Shown here piece by piece: positions 34,086 through 45,232 of a DNA stretch of 64,000 nt (the stretch's first letter is position 1; each line of letters begins with the position of its first letter). The position numbers and the translations under genes are program-made. The stretch comes from Siderastrea radians. Taxonomy: Eukaryota; Cnidaria; Anthozoa; Scleractinia; Rhizangiidae. The notes beneath the pieces were generated by a model. That model made no database searches and was not told where the DNA came from. It saw nothing but the letters and a program-made list of their open reading frames with translations. The stretch is from contig OZ024892.1 of the NCBI GenBank assembly GCA_964017195.1, forward strand, positions 11,790,071 through 11,854,070, written 5' to 3'.

Positions 34086-37000
34086 CGGCGGTCAAAACCG
34101 TGGTGTCCTCTCGGTTCTCGTGTTCTGCGAAATAGACCTTTCACCTTTGTCACAAGGTGTCATGTTGAGTTCCCGGAGAATAAAAAGCTTTGCTTTTCCA
34201 CGTCTAAACTCGTTCTTAAGTTTTTCACTGCGAGGCTAGACGGGAAAATGTTTTGTTTTTATGCGAAATAGTAGCCGCGTGAAAAAGGTCTATGCACTGG
34301 GTTTTCGTTTCCGGTTTACGGTTCAGAATGCTACGACTGAAAACAGAGGAATCTCCAGTATTTTGTAATTGTAAGCAAAAGCAAGAGTTTATAGCGACTG
34401 AGGCGTAGATTGAGTTGACTTTGCTGAAAAAAAATTCCTGTTGTTCTACTCATAAACTTTTGCATTAAGGGGTCTTGTGCGCTTGCAACGAAGGTAAAAA
34501 TTAGTGCGAAGACCGAAACCGCTGCGTGTGTTTTGTGTGGCTTGTGTTGGATTAAAAGTGTGCATTGATTAAAGGATATTAAGAGCGACAAGACGATGAC
34601 TAAACCGTTTAAAACCGTAATAATACACCAGAATTTATTCCTTATATCAGAAGAGTTGACTCGAGCTGCTCTATTTCCGGCGGGCCCCACTGGGATCAAA
34701 TTCAGAGAAACAACAACGCCATCACGAGAGCTACAAAACAGCTAATTCCAGTAAGACTTTTTGCGGTTTTAAATGATCTGGAAAACAGAAGTTGAAGTGA
34801 CATTAGCATCGTTACAAGTTGAATGGCATTACGAATGCTTGTTAACAAAGAAAAATTATCACACTCTCCCATTTTCTGATTTAAGCCGCCCAAGTTTCGA
34901 AAGACACGTTTACATAGTTTAATGCAATTACCACCCAAGAAATAAGCTTATACTAAACAGCCGTATCATAAATTTGTTAATTGGTTTCTGAAGAACAACT
35001 TCGTCTCTTAGAGTCGTCTGTGATTATCGGTTCTTTCTTTTTGCAACGAATCCGACGTAACGCAAAGTTTTATATTTCCAAATCTCTTTCGGTACTGCGG
35101 ACTGATGCAGCCCTTTGATCAGCATTTTGCTCTTTTAAAATTACTTTCACTTTTCCATTTTGAATAAACTCCTCCTGCCTGAATCCTAGAGTAGAACTAG
35201 AATTTGTTACTTTTAATTATAACAATTTAAATCTTTTTGAAATTTCGTGAGAAATTACACATTTCCTCTCTTTACTCTCTGTCTGTAAAAGTCGACTGAT
35301 TGCAAGTTTCAAAGGATAACGTACGTGGCGTGGAAATTGAAGCGAGAAAAAAAACACATAACAATATTTGACTAAATAAACTTTGTTCCTGCAATTACCG
35401 TTCCAATCCAAGTTAGTCAAGTTGATTATCCACTTAGAAAGACGGGCTAGGTAATAAATATTTTTACTTTCCGTGGTGAATAAAGCAAGCGAAAATGTCG
35501 TTTCCTCGGCGGTCCGCGTGTTGTTTTTGCTTGGCCTGAATTTCAGGTGAGTTTTGACTTTTGAGAAGAAAAGTAATCTTCTGCGACTTTAGACTTTTTG
35601 CTGTTACGATGAGATAAGGAAGCTGCAAGGCCTTTTTGTTCTTCTCCGGGTATGTGGAAAATTGTACAAAGTTGCCCTTTTCCAATTTGAAGCATCAGCT
35701 GTGTAGCGCAACCATACAACGACCGTGGATCATATTGGTTATACGTTAATGATGTATCTCTGCTTTGATGAACAGAACATTTATCCCTAACCGATAAGAC
35801 CAATCTCGTTGAGATGCAACGACAATTTTGACAGCAGGCAGTCACAGCTGCAGGCACAGCTGGAAGTTGGTGTGAATTAAAACCAGACATGAAGTACACG
35901 ATGAAAACAAGTATGAAGTGACCGGAGATCTTTACAAGGACAGAAGTACGGATTGTACCCGACGCTACTCAGAGCTGCTCAGTTAGCGGACATCCATGTG
36001 ATAAACGAGGCCAAGGAGAGTGAAAGGGAGGTGAAGTTTCTTGTGTAAAATAATATTCAGTAGGACAAGAGGAAAACTTTTACAACCTCCTTCGCATTCA
36101 AGTCCAAGTATAGCGAAGTCTGTCGCCACAGAAAAAAGTTTTGAATCGATCCTGGTTGCTCATCCAGTCCATATCATCGCAAACGGTTGTGACTTGTAAT
36201 AAACTGAAGTAAGGCAAGCGGTAAATTTGAAGAAAACGCTGAAATAAAACCGCACTTCCACAGTATAAACTTTGCTGATCACGCAGAAATCGAAGCGAAG
36301 AGCACAAAATCTGCGTGACGTCAGGACACCATAGTTTTTCCCGCCTACTGAATGCTGATTGGTTGATTCAAATTTCACCGTATGCAAGGGTTGTCTGCCG
36401 TAACCGAGAAACTGTCAACTGCGTTTATAACATAGAGGGCAAAATTACTGAATGCTGATTGGTTGAGACAGAGGGCATTTTTTCTTAATTTTCCTTCGGA
36501 CGAGGGCAAAATTACTAATTCCTGATTGGCCAAGCGCCAAAATTACTCGCATTCGATTGGCTGAGTGTGAGAGCGCGCCATTTGCATTTTGTAGGCGTCT
36601 TGAAACGAGAAACGGATTTTGAGTTGTTCAACACAAGGATCGCTTCAAAGTTTGACTTTTAACCGGGTTGGTTGGTAAAAATGGTATAGAAATCGCGTGT
36701 TTGCTTGAAGAGAAATTCCAAAAGGTGAACCTATATGTGTTACGGGAAACAGCAAATGGTTATTTGTTTTAAAACTACTGAAAACTTTGGAGCGACGTGG
36801 TCGATAATTTTTCCAGCGAGGAAGCTTTGCAACTCAGGTGAATAAAATTTACTTAGTTAATTAAGTTTTAGTGTGTTTTGTCAATGAACTAGAATTGTAT
36901 TTATCTCTTAAGATGTACATAATGGTCAGTCTTTCTTGTTTTATGCGCTGAGCAACAGCTACACTGCTTGTTTGGTGAATTGTTTACGAGCGGGTACTTT

Positions 37001-37157
37001 TATTCTGACGGCCGGCTGATTGTGTTTCAACGTGCATGGAAAAGCTTCCGAAAATTTTGCCCTCTGTGTTATAAACAAGTAATCGCATTGAGTCCTCGTA
37101 GAATTAAGGATAAATTTCACTTGTATTTTCAAAGTTTTCACAAATTGCCCTCGTCGC

Positions 37158-37194
<37 letters not shown>

Positions 37195-37228
37195 TATCCT
37201 TAATTTTACTCGGCCTCATGCGATTACA
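34086..37228. other. About 3.1 kb interrupting a retrotransposon; no recognised gene
   Basis: This sequence sits between two consecutive parts of one reverse transcriptase. On the minus strand, 34702-34938 and 34331-34699 are adjacent frames with hydrophobic stretches (for example VLNGLVIVLSLLI and GISCFVALVMALLFL), and 35543-35899 and 35464-35685 are further short frames. They lie in different frames with no splice order I can support. 36416-36445 and 37050-37076 form an inverted pair (GTTTATAACATAGAGGGC / GCCCTCTGTGTTATAAAC), and 37079-37228 is a hairpin. It could be an insertion or a rearrangement. Confidence 0.5.
37079..37228. repeat. 150-bp hairpin with about 70-bp arms
   Basis: GTAATCGCATTGAG...AATTAAGGATAAATTTCAC on the left is mirrored by GTGAAATTTATCCTTAATT...CATGCGATTAC on the right. 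It abuts the reverse-transcriptase fragment at 37229 and so marks one edge of the interrupting sequence. Confidence 0.8.
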
Positions 37229-37495
37229 TATACTAAGCCTCTGGTGGGTACCTATTAGCATTATTGAAGTCAGACCCAAACCAACTTATTAATCTATCTA
37301 GATCCGATGAAAGCCTAGATTCAATTTCGTTAAGGGATCTACTAGCGAAAAAATAAGCGTATCATCGGCGTAGAGCTCTACAATACATGCTTGTACAGCA
37401 AGCGGCAGATCATTGATATACATTATGAATAAGAGTGGGCCTAGGACGCTACCTTGAGGGACCCCAACCTGGATCGGCATAGGTTCAGTCAAACA
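37229..37495 (-). mobile_element. Reverse-transcriptase palm fragment of the same non-LTR element
   Basis: The minus strand encodes [21 protein letters not shown] followed by LYADDTLIF, the two catalytic palm motifs of a reverse transcriptase (YADD). Then come [16 protein letters not shown] and, in another frame, SIMLIGTHQRLS. Order and orientation fit the C-terminal part at 33440-34085. The fragment is cut at 37495 and has a frame break, so it is dead. Confidence 0.85.
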
Positions 37496-37499
37496 CTCA

Positions 37500-38889
37500 T
37501 ATTTACATTGTCGGACTTAGTTAGAATCTCTAATAAGTGACCATCTCCCTTAAGTGACTATCTTCGTGGAATTCCGTTTGAATTTATTTTTTAGTCAAAA
37601 ACGCTGTATACTTAGAGTTTAGTGTGGTTGACTATCCTCCTTAAGCGATCCCGTTCATGGAATTGCGTTTGTATCAGTTCTCAGTCAAACACTGTACTTA
37701 GAATGTCTTGTAAACGAACACCTTCGTAGAATTCTGTTTGAAAAGGTGCTAAGTCAAACACTGTATTTGGATCCTCTCAGAATCGACCAGAATTCATAAC
37801 CCCGAGAGTGAGCCTCACCCTCGGGATTATGAATTCTGGTTGCTTCTGTACATGTAAGTGATTAACTTACAAGAGAATGGAACACATAACGAATAAGCCA
37901 ATTGAAGTGATTCATCTGTTGTCCCAAGCAAGGAGACAGCAACAACAATAAGTTGTTCCACTGTTTATTCGTTTCTTGCTTTCTTTGTATTTTACTGTTT
38001 TGGTAAGTTAGATATCTGTGCTATTCAACAGCTGCTTCTATTTTAGGCATGCATTTGTTTATTTTTAAGTATACTCTTCTTCTGAAAAGGTTCGGCGCTT
38101 TTCAACATAGGAACTGACTGTTTTCAGTGTGTTTTTACAATAGCGAGTACACTGAAATTGAAATCAAGTTACTTAGTAACATGCCTGTTGCATTCTGAAT
38201 GTTGCCTCTTTCTTAAATTAATATTGCTATCGACAGAAATGCCTCCCTTGGCTAGTAAGTTATAACCTTCTCAATTGTAAGGTTTTCAAAATTATTATTA
38301 TACTTTCAGCAATAATTCTAAAATATATGTATGGTTAAATATGATAATTTTATATATATTAAGAGTTCTTTCAACTAATTTTATCAGTTTTGGGATCCTA
38401 GAAACGACAACCCATAAATTACTGATGTTTGGTTTGAACCTTTGTAAGATTGCGAATGAATTTATCCCAGAGTGTCACCATATAATTCGGAATGCTATTG
38501 GACAGTACGTCTCTGTTATATTTAACTGTACTAGCTAAGATGCTACCGGGTATTTGAATCCGTGGGTGAAATTAAATCATAAACTACGATCATTCAAATG
38601 AAAGCTACTAGGCAGTACTTAAATGTGATGCTATTTAGCATGCTGTTCATTATGCAGACAGAATAACGTGTACTTCTGGCAGTACAAGCTGGTTACATTT
38701 TTTATTACGCTGTGGATGAGATTTTAAAGGTTGATCATGACCAACTGACAATTCAACTAAACGCTACTGAGCAATACTATCAATCTTGTATGTTTGTTCG
38801 TTTGTTTTTCAATATTTTCTAAGGTCTTTTTTTAACGAGGGCGTCATTAGCATATAAAGAGGGTTAAAGTGTTCGTCTTAGCAGCACTA
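37500..38889. other. Intergenic repeats beside GPCR 1
   Basis: Several copies of a GTCAAACACTGTA phrase occur between 37600 and 37770. A perfect hairpin CCAGAATTCATAA...TTATGAATTCTGG lies at 37789-37838. At about 38560-38790 are two degenerate units of the 106-bp repeat seen at 52250. No gene is supported. Confidence 0.55.
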
Positions 38890-39162
38890 GAGCGGGTTTC
38901 ATGTGAGTATCGAAAGTTGTGCGCGTTTGCTTTGGTTTTGACTCCGCCCTGTGATTGGCTTAAAAAACTCGCGGCACTTTTTCAACCAATCCGAACTAAA
39001 CCCAAACCAATTGTGTCTTCGTTGCACGTGTTTTCCCGCGCTTGGCGCCTGTTACATGGATTGCTTCGACTCCTGATTGGTTCTTTGTGTTGTTGCGCGT
39101 TGTGATTGGCCATAGTAACTGCTTACGTTTTGGTTAATACGACACTCGACTGAAATCCGCTC
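38890..39162. mobile_element. TA-flanked MITE, copy 1 (273 bp)
   Basis: Ends GAGCGGGTTTCATGTGAGT at 38890 and ACTCGACTGAAATCCGCTC ending at 39162 are inverted, and both are flanked by TA. The interior has AACCAATCC- and CTGATTGGTT-type CCAAT boxes. It shares layout and sequence with copy 2 at 48527. It lies 54 bp beyond the GPCR 1 stop codon, within its probable 3' UTR. Confidence 0.8.
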
Positions 39163-39215
39163 TAAAAAAAACCTCTCCAGGAATTCTAATGCCTCAAGTG
39201 AGTCAGAGGTCTGCT

Positions 39216-40154
39216 TCAAAAAACCGTTTCGTTTCGTGACGGCCTGTTTGTTGCTTCAGAGGAAGAGCTCATCAGCGGTTGCACCGCATTTAAGCAAGGA
39301 TTCCTGATCATAGCTTTAATCGTCCTCCTCATCTCGCCATCACGAAAAGCAAAAATAAAAGGATTCAAAGCACTGTTAGCGTACTGCATGCACTTGACAA
39401 AGGTGCCCACACGGCCTATATCCACAGGGGCTAAATTACAGGGAAAGCAGAACGTGAACACGAACGCCCCAATCACGTGAGGGAGCCACGTAATGAAAAA
39501 GGTCCCGGAGATGATTGTGAGCGTGGCTGCTGTTTTTCGTTCGCGGCGAAGATTTCTTTGAAAGCGGTTTCTGTCCCCCTCAACCGCGGGCTCAACAGTG
39601 TTGCGAATCAGGGATTGAGTGATTTTGAAGATGAGTACGTTTAACAATGGAATTATCAACAGCGCGACAAAAAACATGGTCATGAGAACATGGAAAGGGT
39701 AGTTCTTGTTGACTCTGGGAGTCAACGCGAAGTCAAGGCATGAAAGAAGCAGAGACAGAAACCAGAGCACCCCCAGCACACGGTAGTACGAGGCAAGGAG
39801 AAGGGTGTGGTGTAAAAAAGGTCTGGAGATGGCGATGTATCGTTCCACAGTGACGGATATCAGATGAAACACAGACGCTGTTCCGCTGAATATATCGAGT
39901 GATATGTAAAACCTTACCAAAAGGAGGCTAGTAGAAGCACCTCTGAGATTCACAATGTAGAGAGGAACAGCTATCGCCCCCACTAGCCAGTCAGAGGCGG
40001 CCAAACTCACGATGAACGCATTCGAGCCTGTTTGTAGCGTGATGTTTTTCTTGTACGCTGCTATAATCATGGTGTTTCCAACCAGAATGACCAACATCAA
40101 AATGAAGATGAAAATGTCCCTGAAAATCTCCTCTCCTTTAGAAGGCCCGTACAT
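39216..40154 (-). CDS. Class A (rhodopsin-family) orphan GPCR, single exon, 312 aa
   Basis: Seven-transmembrane receptor, presumably at the plasma membrane and G-protein coupled. Signatures in order: VGN in TM1, LAASD in TM2, VERYIAI at the end of TM3 (E/DRY), W in TM4 (VLGVLWF), P in TM5 (LLIIPLLN), TWLP in TM6 and NPFIFAF in TM7. An Asp occupies position 3.32 (LDIFSG), but the normally conserved Cys at 3.25 is Val, and no partner Cys is seen in extracellular loop 2. The start chosen is the ATG at 40152-40154, which leaves a short N-terminus without glycosylation sites; the frame stays open upstream to 40268 but offers no ATG, so an upstream exon is possible. Ligand unknown. The second GPCR (60617) shares the odd features. 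Confidence 0.88.
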   Translation of the reverse strand: MYGPSKGEEIFRDIFIFILMLVILVGNTMIIAAYKKNITLQTGSNAFIVSLAASDWLVGAIAVPLYIVNLRGASTSLLLVRFYISLDIFSGTASVFHLISVTVERYIAISRPFLHHTLLLASYYRVLGVLWFLSLLLSCLDFALTPRVNKNYPFHVLMTMFFVALLIIPLLNVLIFKITQSLIRNTVEPAVEGDRNRFQRNLRRERKTAATLTIISGTFFITWLPHVIGAFVFTFCFPCNLAPVDIGRVGTFVKCMQYANSALNPFIFAFRDGEMRRTIKAMIRNPCLNAVQPLMSSSSEATNRPSRNETVF

Positions 40155-43100
40155 TTCCGTGGAGCAATGACGACTCGCTGACTCAACGGATTTGACTTTG
40201 CACTGTTCGTAATAAACTAGTTTTAAGCGGAAACTTGTGTGCCATGTCGTCAATTCTAGAATTATCACAGCATTAGCTATTGATTTTAATTTGCAATGAA
40301 CGTGCGGAAATGTGTTAGCCTGATCGAGTTTCAGTTAGAAAAGAGATAATTTTGTTTGCCAGCCGTCACTTCATTTTTTAAATTAAAAAAATTTCTTTTG
40401 TTTTTGGGAGGCCACGCCACGGTGACGTTTGTTGCTTTTGCCTAAATTTCAAAAGATCTGTCGACAACTTCCTATTTTAGTTGCAACCACTTAAGGAAGG
40501 CTCGTCCATAATTAGCCACTCTGACCACAAAAAGCTATAAAAAACACAATCAATAGTATTGGAACCCTGGGATACACAGATTGTATCAAAATTGCTAACT
40601 GAAAACAAAATTCAATTAGAAAGTGACAAGATGTTGTTCTTTTTACAGAAAAACGATCATATTCGATAGTCCCTTGTATAACATTTAACGCGTATCCTTT
40701 GTCAAATACATTCAACAGCAACCACCTTCTAAAAACCCATTTGAATAATTTCTCAGTTTAACGCTGAATTTAGAATCTTTTGTAATTGATCGTCACCCCA
40801 CATACGATTGTCTTTCCCGAGAGTGTTTACTCGCTCGTTCACTTGACTCTCAACTGTATTTTTGGGATAGTCGCTTGAAAGAGGTTCTGAATACAGCGTT
40901 TGACTCCAAATTGATTCAAATGTGGTCTAAAAGGACACCGTGTCGCTTTAAGTGGACTTGAAGGGGGATTTTAAGGCAGTACGTTTTGTTGAATAACTCA
41001 TGCAAACCGGAGATTTCAAAAAGATGCCGTCTCTTGCAGGAGATAGTCAATTAAAAGATATTTTAAATTAGTGTACTGTTTGACTGAGAACTGCACCTTC
41101 ATAAAGATGCATATATTCCCTAGCTTTAGAAAGATAAATGCTAGTTAAGAGTAAAAGCGTAAAGAATTTGAACAATTCAATAACTAAGGATGCTCTACAA
41201 GGAAAATTCGTGGAATACTTGGCTCTTCGGAGCGCCTAAATCGCCTGAGTTATTCAGATTTAAGTCAGTGTGGCGAGAAAAATCAAGTCTTTTGGTGGGC
41301 AGGATGTCTCCTCAAACTTTCCTAACATGAGAAAATTAATCTATTTAGTTTTCGATCGGAGGAACAAATATGTCGTTTATACAGAGAGCGAATGAATGAG
41401 GGCAGGTGGCATATTTGCAAAGACAACAGCACCTCGCCCGAAATTTAGGGGATAAGTTTCAGTTGCCTAAAGTTTTCCGTTAGTTGCACTTTTTAGCTAA
41501 AGAATCAGAACAGATCAACTTGCGTTAGCTTGTAAAAATATATTTGGAAAAGGCCCTGAAACAAGCTGTAGAAACAGAAAGAGAGATTCTTAGGAAGTTT
41601 GCTTAAATTTGGGTGCCTCTGGACAGACTAGTGCATCGGCACTCCCTTTTTTTGTAACATTAATATAACGACAATGCGTTCCTTGGACGACGCCTCTACT
41701 TGATTTCATGAGCAAAAAAGATTTTATGAGATTTGAACAAAAAGGGTTCTCCCCTGGCTGGGTGCAACTCCCCCCAGAATACCCCCCCCCCCCCTTAGCT
41801 ATCAGAAGAAGCGTCATCGAATTTTTAACAAAATTAAAAGAATCAAATATGTTTCTATTGATCAAACATAGGATAACCGCGAATTTCCATTTCTCGTTCC
41901 AGTTTGACTAACGGTTCCGATTTTGTGACATATTTGGGTTAGATATAAAATTCGGACTCGACAAATATCTGTAGCAAAATCAGATCTCGGCTAGTTTCCT
42001 TTCTTTTGTAATACAAGGGAAACAGTATAGCCTTCGGTACCGTCATTGTGACAACAGAATGTCACATTAGAGAGAAAAATGTCAACGTTCACTCCATTAA
42101 GAGTGACACTTTTGTTTTATCGATACATTTTGTTCTGACATAAAAGACTTTAACTGAAACTTAAATTGCCTTAATTAAAATCGTGTACCGAAGCGAATAC
42201 TACTCTAAGATTTATGTTCGGTAATATCTCCGATTGCAATCTGTAATTTATTGCTATACTTCTTTGTTTATTCTGAGTTTATCATCAAAGTAATATCACT
42301 TTAAAACGAAAAATCTGTAAAGAATAAGAGACACAAGTTGTCTTTCTCATTAACTGACCAAAAATTCTCAATAATTAATATCAGATTCTTGCGCGAAATT
42401 TCGGTAAACGACGGGAATATCGTTCCGAAAATAAATGCCCAAGGACATAAATTCATGAGTTGGTACGAACTGCTGGGTAAGATCAAATATAAATTGAAGA
42501 CTGTAAGCTTTCAAGCTTTTAATACAAACTTTAGAAGGATGTAAGGAAACAAGCTGTCGGAAATCGATGTGATTTCCAAAGCAAAGTTAATTTAACGTTA
42601 AGAAAGTTGATCTCAAAGAATAACCGATTGAGTTTTCACTGAAAACCAAACGATATCTGATTATTTTTTGTTTTCGGCCGCTTCGGAAGTCAATTATTGC
42701 ATCTGCGTTCAATTATCTAACTCACGAAAAACATTTATTAACGATTTATAAACATTTATAAAAATCTTCCAAAAGCAACAATTCTTGAAACTCGATGATT
42801 ATTACTCTGCTTATGATATGGTACTGAATCATGCTGATGATAGATAGATTGTTATACTCGATCTCCGTCTATTCTTCTCTTCCTGTTGAAAAAGCAACCG
42901 GAATTTCATTGTTTTGACATTTCGACCTTTCAAAAGTCGTTTATTCCCTTATTGACAATTTTTATCAAATGTTTAAGGCAATTGGTGTACTTCTATTAAA
43001 ATCTCAGCTTTGTTCTCTGCTTCTTTTTATCCATGATTCTCAACGTTTATTGTGTTTTATGTTACAGGGCGGTTCAAAAGGTCCTGAAAGCAAGCATTTC

Positions 43101-43623
43101 CAAGTTTAAAATCTATGATTATTCACACTGTAAGCAACTGTATGCTGATATGATATCGGATGGTAGTTTTAATTTTGTTTTCAAATTTCCTTTTCTGTTC
43201 TTCCTGTTGACGGGAAATAAAGAGCGCCTAACTCCCTCTTGACAATACATCAACGAAAAAGTGTCATTTGACGTTCCATGACTGAGAAATTTATTCATTC
43301 GAAAATAAATTTATTTGATGGGCTAGGCGATATGAGCACATTTGGCAAGACGACGATACAAAAATTAACAAGAACGTCGCTTCAAACAAAGGTTTTTTTT
43401 TAACTCTATCCGGCAATAAAGCTCAAGTTTATAACTTTAGAAGCAAAACAAAGCCTCTCTCCTCCGCAGAGGCCTCTTACAGTCGTGCCTTGCAATGCAA
43501 CTTGGGAAAAAACGCGCAGAGGCCGGGAAGAGGAAAAAGAAAAGCGCGAGGGTTCTGCGGAGGAAGAGCGGAACAAAGCAAAACTGATCTTGAAAGATAA
43601 TGAAAAACTGAAACGGCCACACA

Positions 43624-43685
<62 letters not shown>

Positions 43686-44748
43686 TAATCTTTATTTGCC
43701 GTGCAGAATGGATCAGCTGAGACAATAGTACCGACTGGTATATGAACCATGAACCATGCACCATAGGAACCATGAACGTATTGCTCATTGCTTTTTAACT
43801 TACACGCTTAATTTCATCTACGGACTCTATTTTTGTACAGTACAACAATGTAGACTTCCGAAAAATCCATGTTTTAGGGCGAGTTCAATAGTGGGAAAAG
43901 CTTGAAGAGGAATGGGAACAAGCGTGTCTCGCAAGAGGAAAACGAGAGAGAAAGAGTCTAGTCAATTAAGTTCGGAATTTATTATTTGTTTCGCTATGAG
44001 CAGTCCCCTTTCTACTCAAGGATAGGTCAGAGAAAACTGACGGCTTGCGAACACACACAATAGAGTCACCACTAGTCTTCTAGCAACCGGTTTTAGTGTC
44101 GTCACGCAACGGGACAGAGAAACAGACGCTCTCGCTCGTCTGTTACATTCCAGAAAAGAAAAACTTTTTTCCGAACCTCCTTTAGGCTGGCCGGGAGAGA
44201 TTCTAGCATTCTATTTATAGTTATTTTTTGTGAGTGGCAGCACGTTGGTAAGAATATCATCCACAGACTCAAAAGCTAACCATAGCTGCATGTCATGTTT
44301 CCAAGTGTGGCTCCTGGCGTTTAATTCTCGACCCCAGAGCCCTTCTTTTTGCGCATGATCATGCACACTCAAGCCCTAGGGCCATGGTCGAGAATGGGAG
44401 CACTACCGAGAGAAAATTATGACTACGGTTGTGCGCGTACGTGATACGAAGGTTGCTGGCATTGACTGATATTAGGAAATTATACAAAACGGCTAGGTAG
44501 TGTACGAGTTAGTTCTAATTTTCTCTTTGTTTTCTTTTTCGAACATCTTTAGGCGAGAAAAAAATAAAACCTGAAAACCTGATATAAATAAAAATACACA
44601 CCAAGATCTCAAAGCAAGGCAAAAATCTATCCTTAAACCTAACAGCCGTTATACTGGATTCTCTATCATTTCTAATGCCAAATACTAGAGATTTGGTTAA
44701 ATTGTTCCAGTTTGGAAGCTGTATCTATATTTTGTTAATAACGCTGAC
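40155..44748. other. Gene-poor region with simple repeats
   Basis: No supported gene. The contents include remnants of the GTCAAACACTGTA family in reverse orientation (about 40885-41090), a poly-C tract (about 41781-41795), an AAT microsatellite (43623-43688), an inverted pair TTCTCGACCCCAGAGCCC/GGGCCATGGTCGAGAA (about 44333-44397), and one partial unit of the 106-bp repeat at about 44250-44275. Confidence 0.55.
43623..43688. repeat. AAT microsatellite
   Basis: About 21 uninterrupted AAT/ATA units. Confidence 0.95.
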
Positions 44749-44758
44749 TAAATTGTAA

Positions 44759-45232
44759 GGACTCTGTCAACTGCAAATCGAGCAAGTCAATGAAACTGAC
44801 GTCCGTGAGTGTGTGTGCCCTCTGGGCACTAGAAACGAAATTTAAAGATGGCGGGCGGTAGCTCCATGTCTCCGGACCGTTCGAGAAAATTGCTTGCAAA
44901 CGAGAAACAACTGGTAGGACTCTGTCAACTGCAAATCGAGCAAGTCAATGAAACTGACATCCGTGAGTGTGTGTGCCCTCTGGGCACTAGAAACGAAATT
45001 TAAAGATGGCGGGCGGTAGCTCCTTGTCTCCGGACCGTTTGAGAAAATTGCTTGCAAACGGGAAACAACTGGTAGGACTCTGTCAACTGCAAATCGAGCA
45101 AGTCAATGAAACTGACATCCGTAAGTGTGTGTGCCCTCTGGGCACTAGAAACGAAATTTAAAGATGGCGGGCGGTAGCTCCTTGTCTCCGGACCGTTTGT
45201 GAAAATTGCTTGCAAACGAGAAAGAACTGGAT
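44759..45232. repeat. Tandem repeat, three copies of 158 bp
   Basis: Copies start at 44759, 44917 and 45075, each opening GGACTCTGTCAACTGCAAA and ending GAGAAACAACTGGTA or similar. The copies differ at only a few positions. Because 158 is not a multiple of three, the long minus-strand frames over it are shared shadows rather than a protein with repeats. Confidence 0.95.

Noticed and set aside
43437..43788. Reading frames with long Tyr or Ile runs on the minus strand
   Set aside because: They are translations of the AAT microsatellite at 43623-43688, not proteins.
44842..45215. Repeated minus-strand frames beginning MQAIF
   Set aside because: The 158-bp tandem repeat makes the same frame appear twice; the period is not a multiple of three and there is no gene context.
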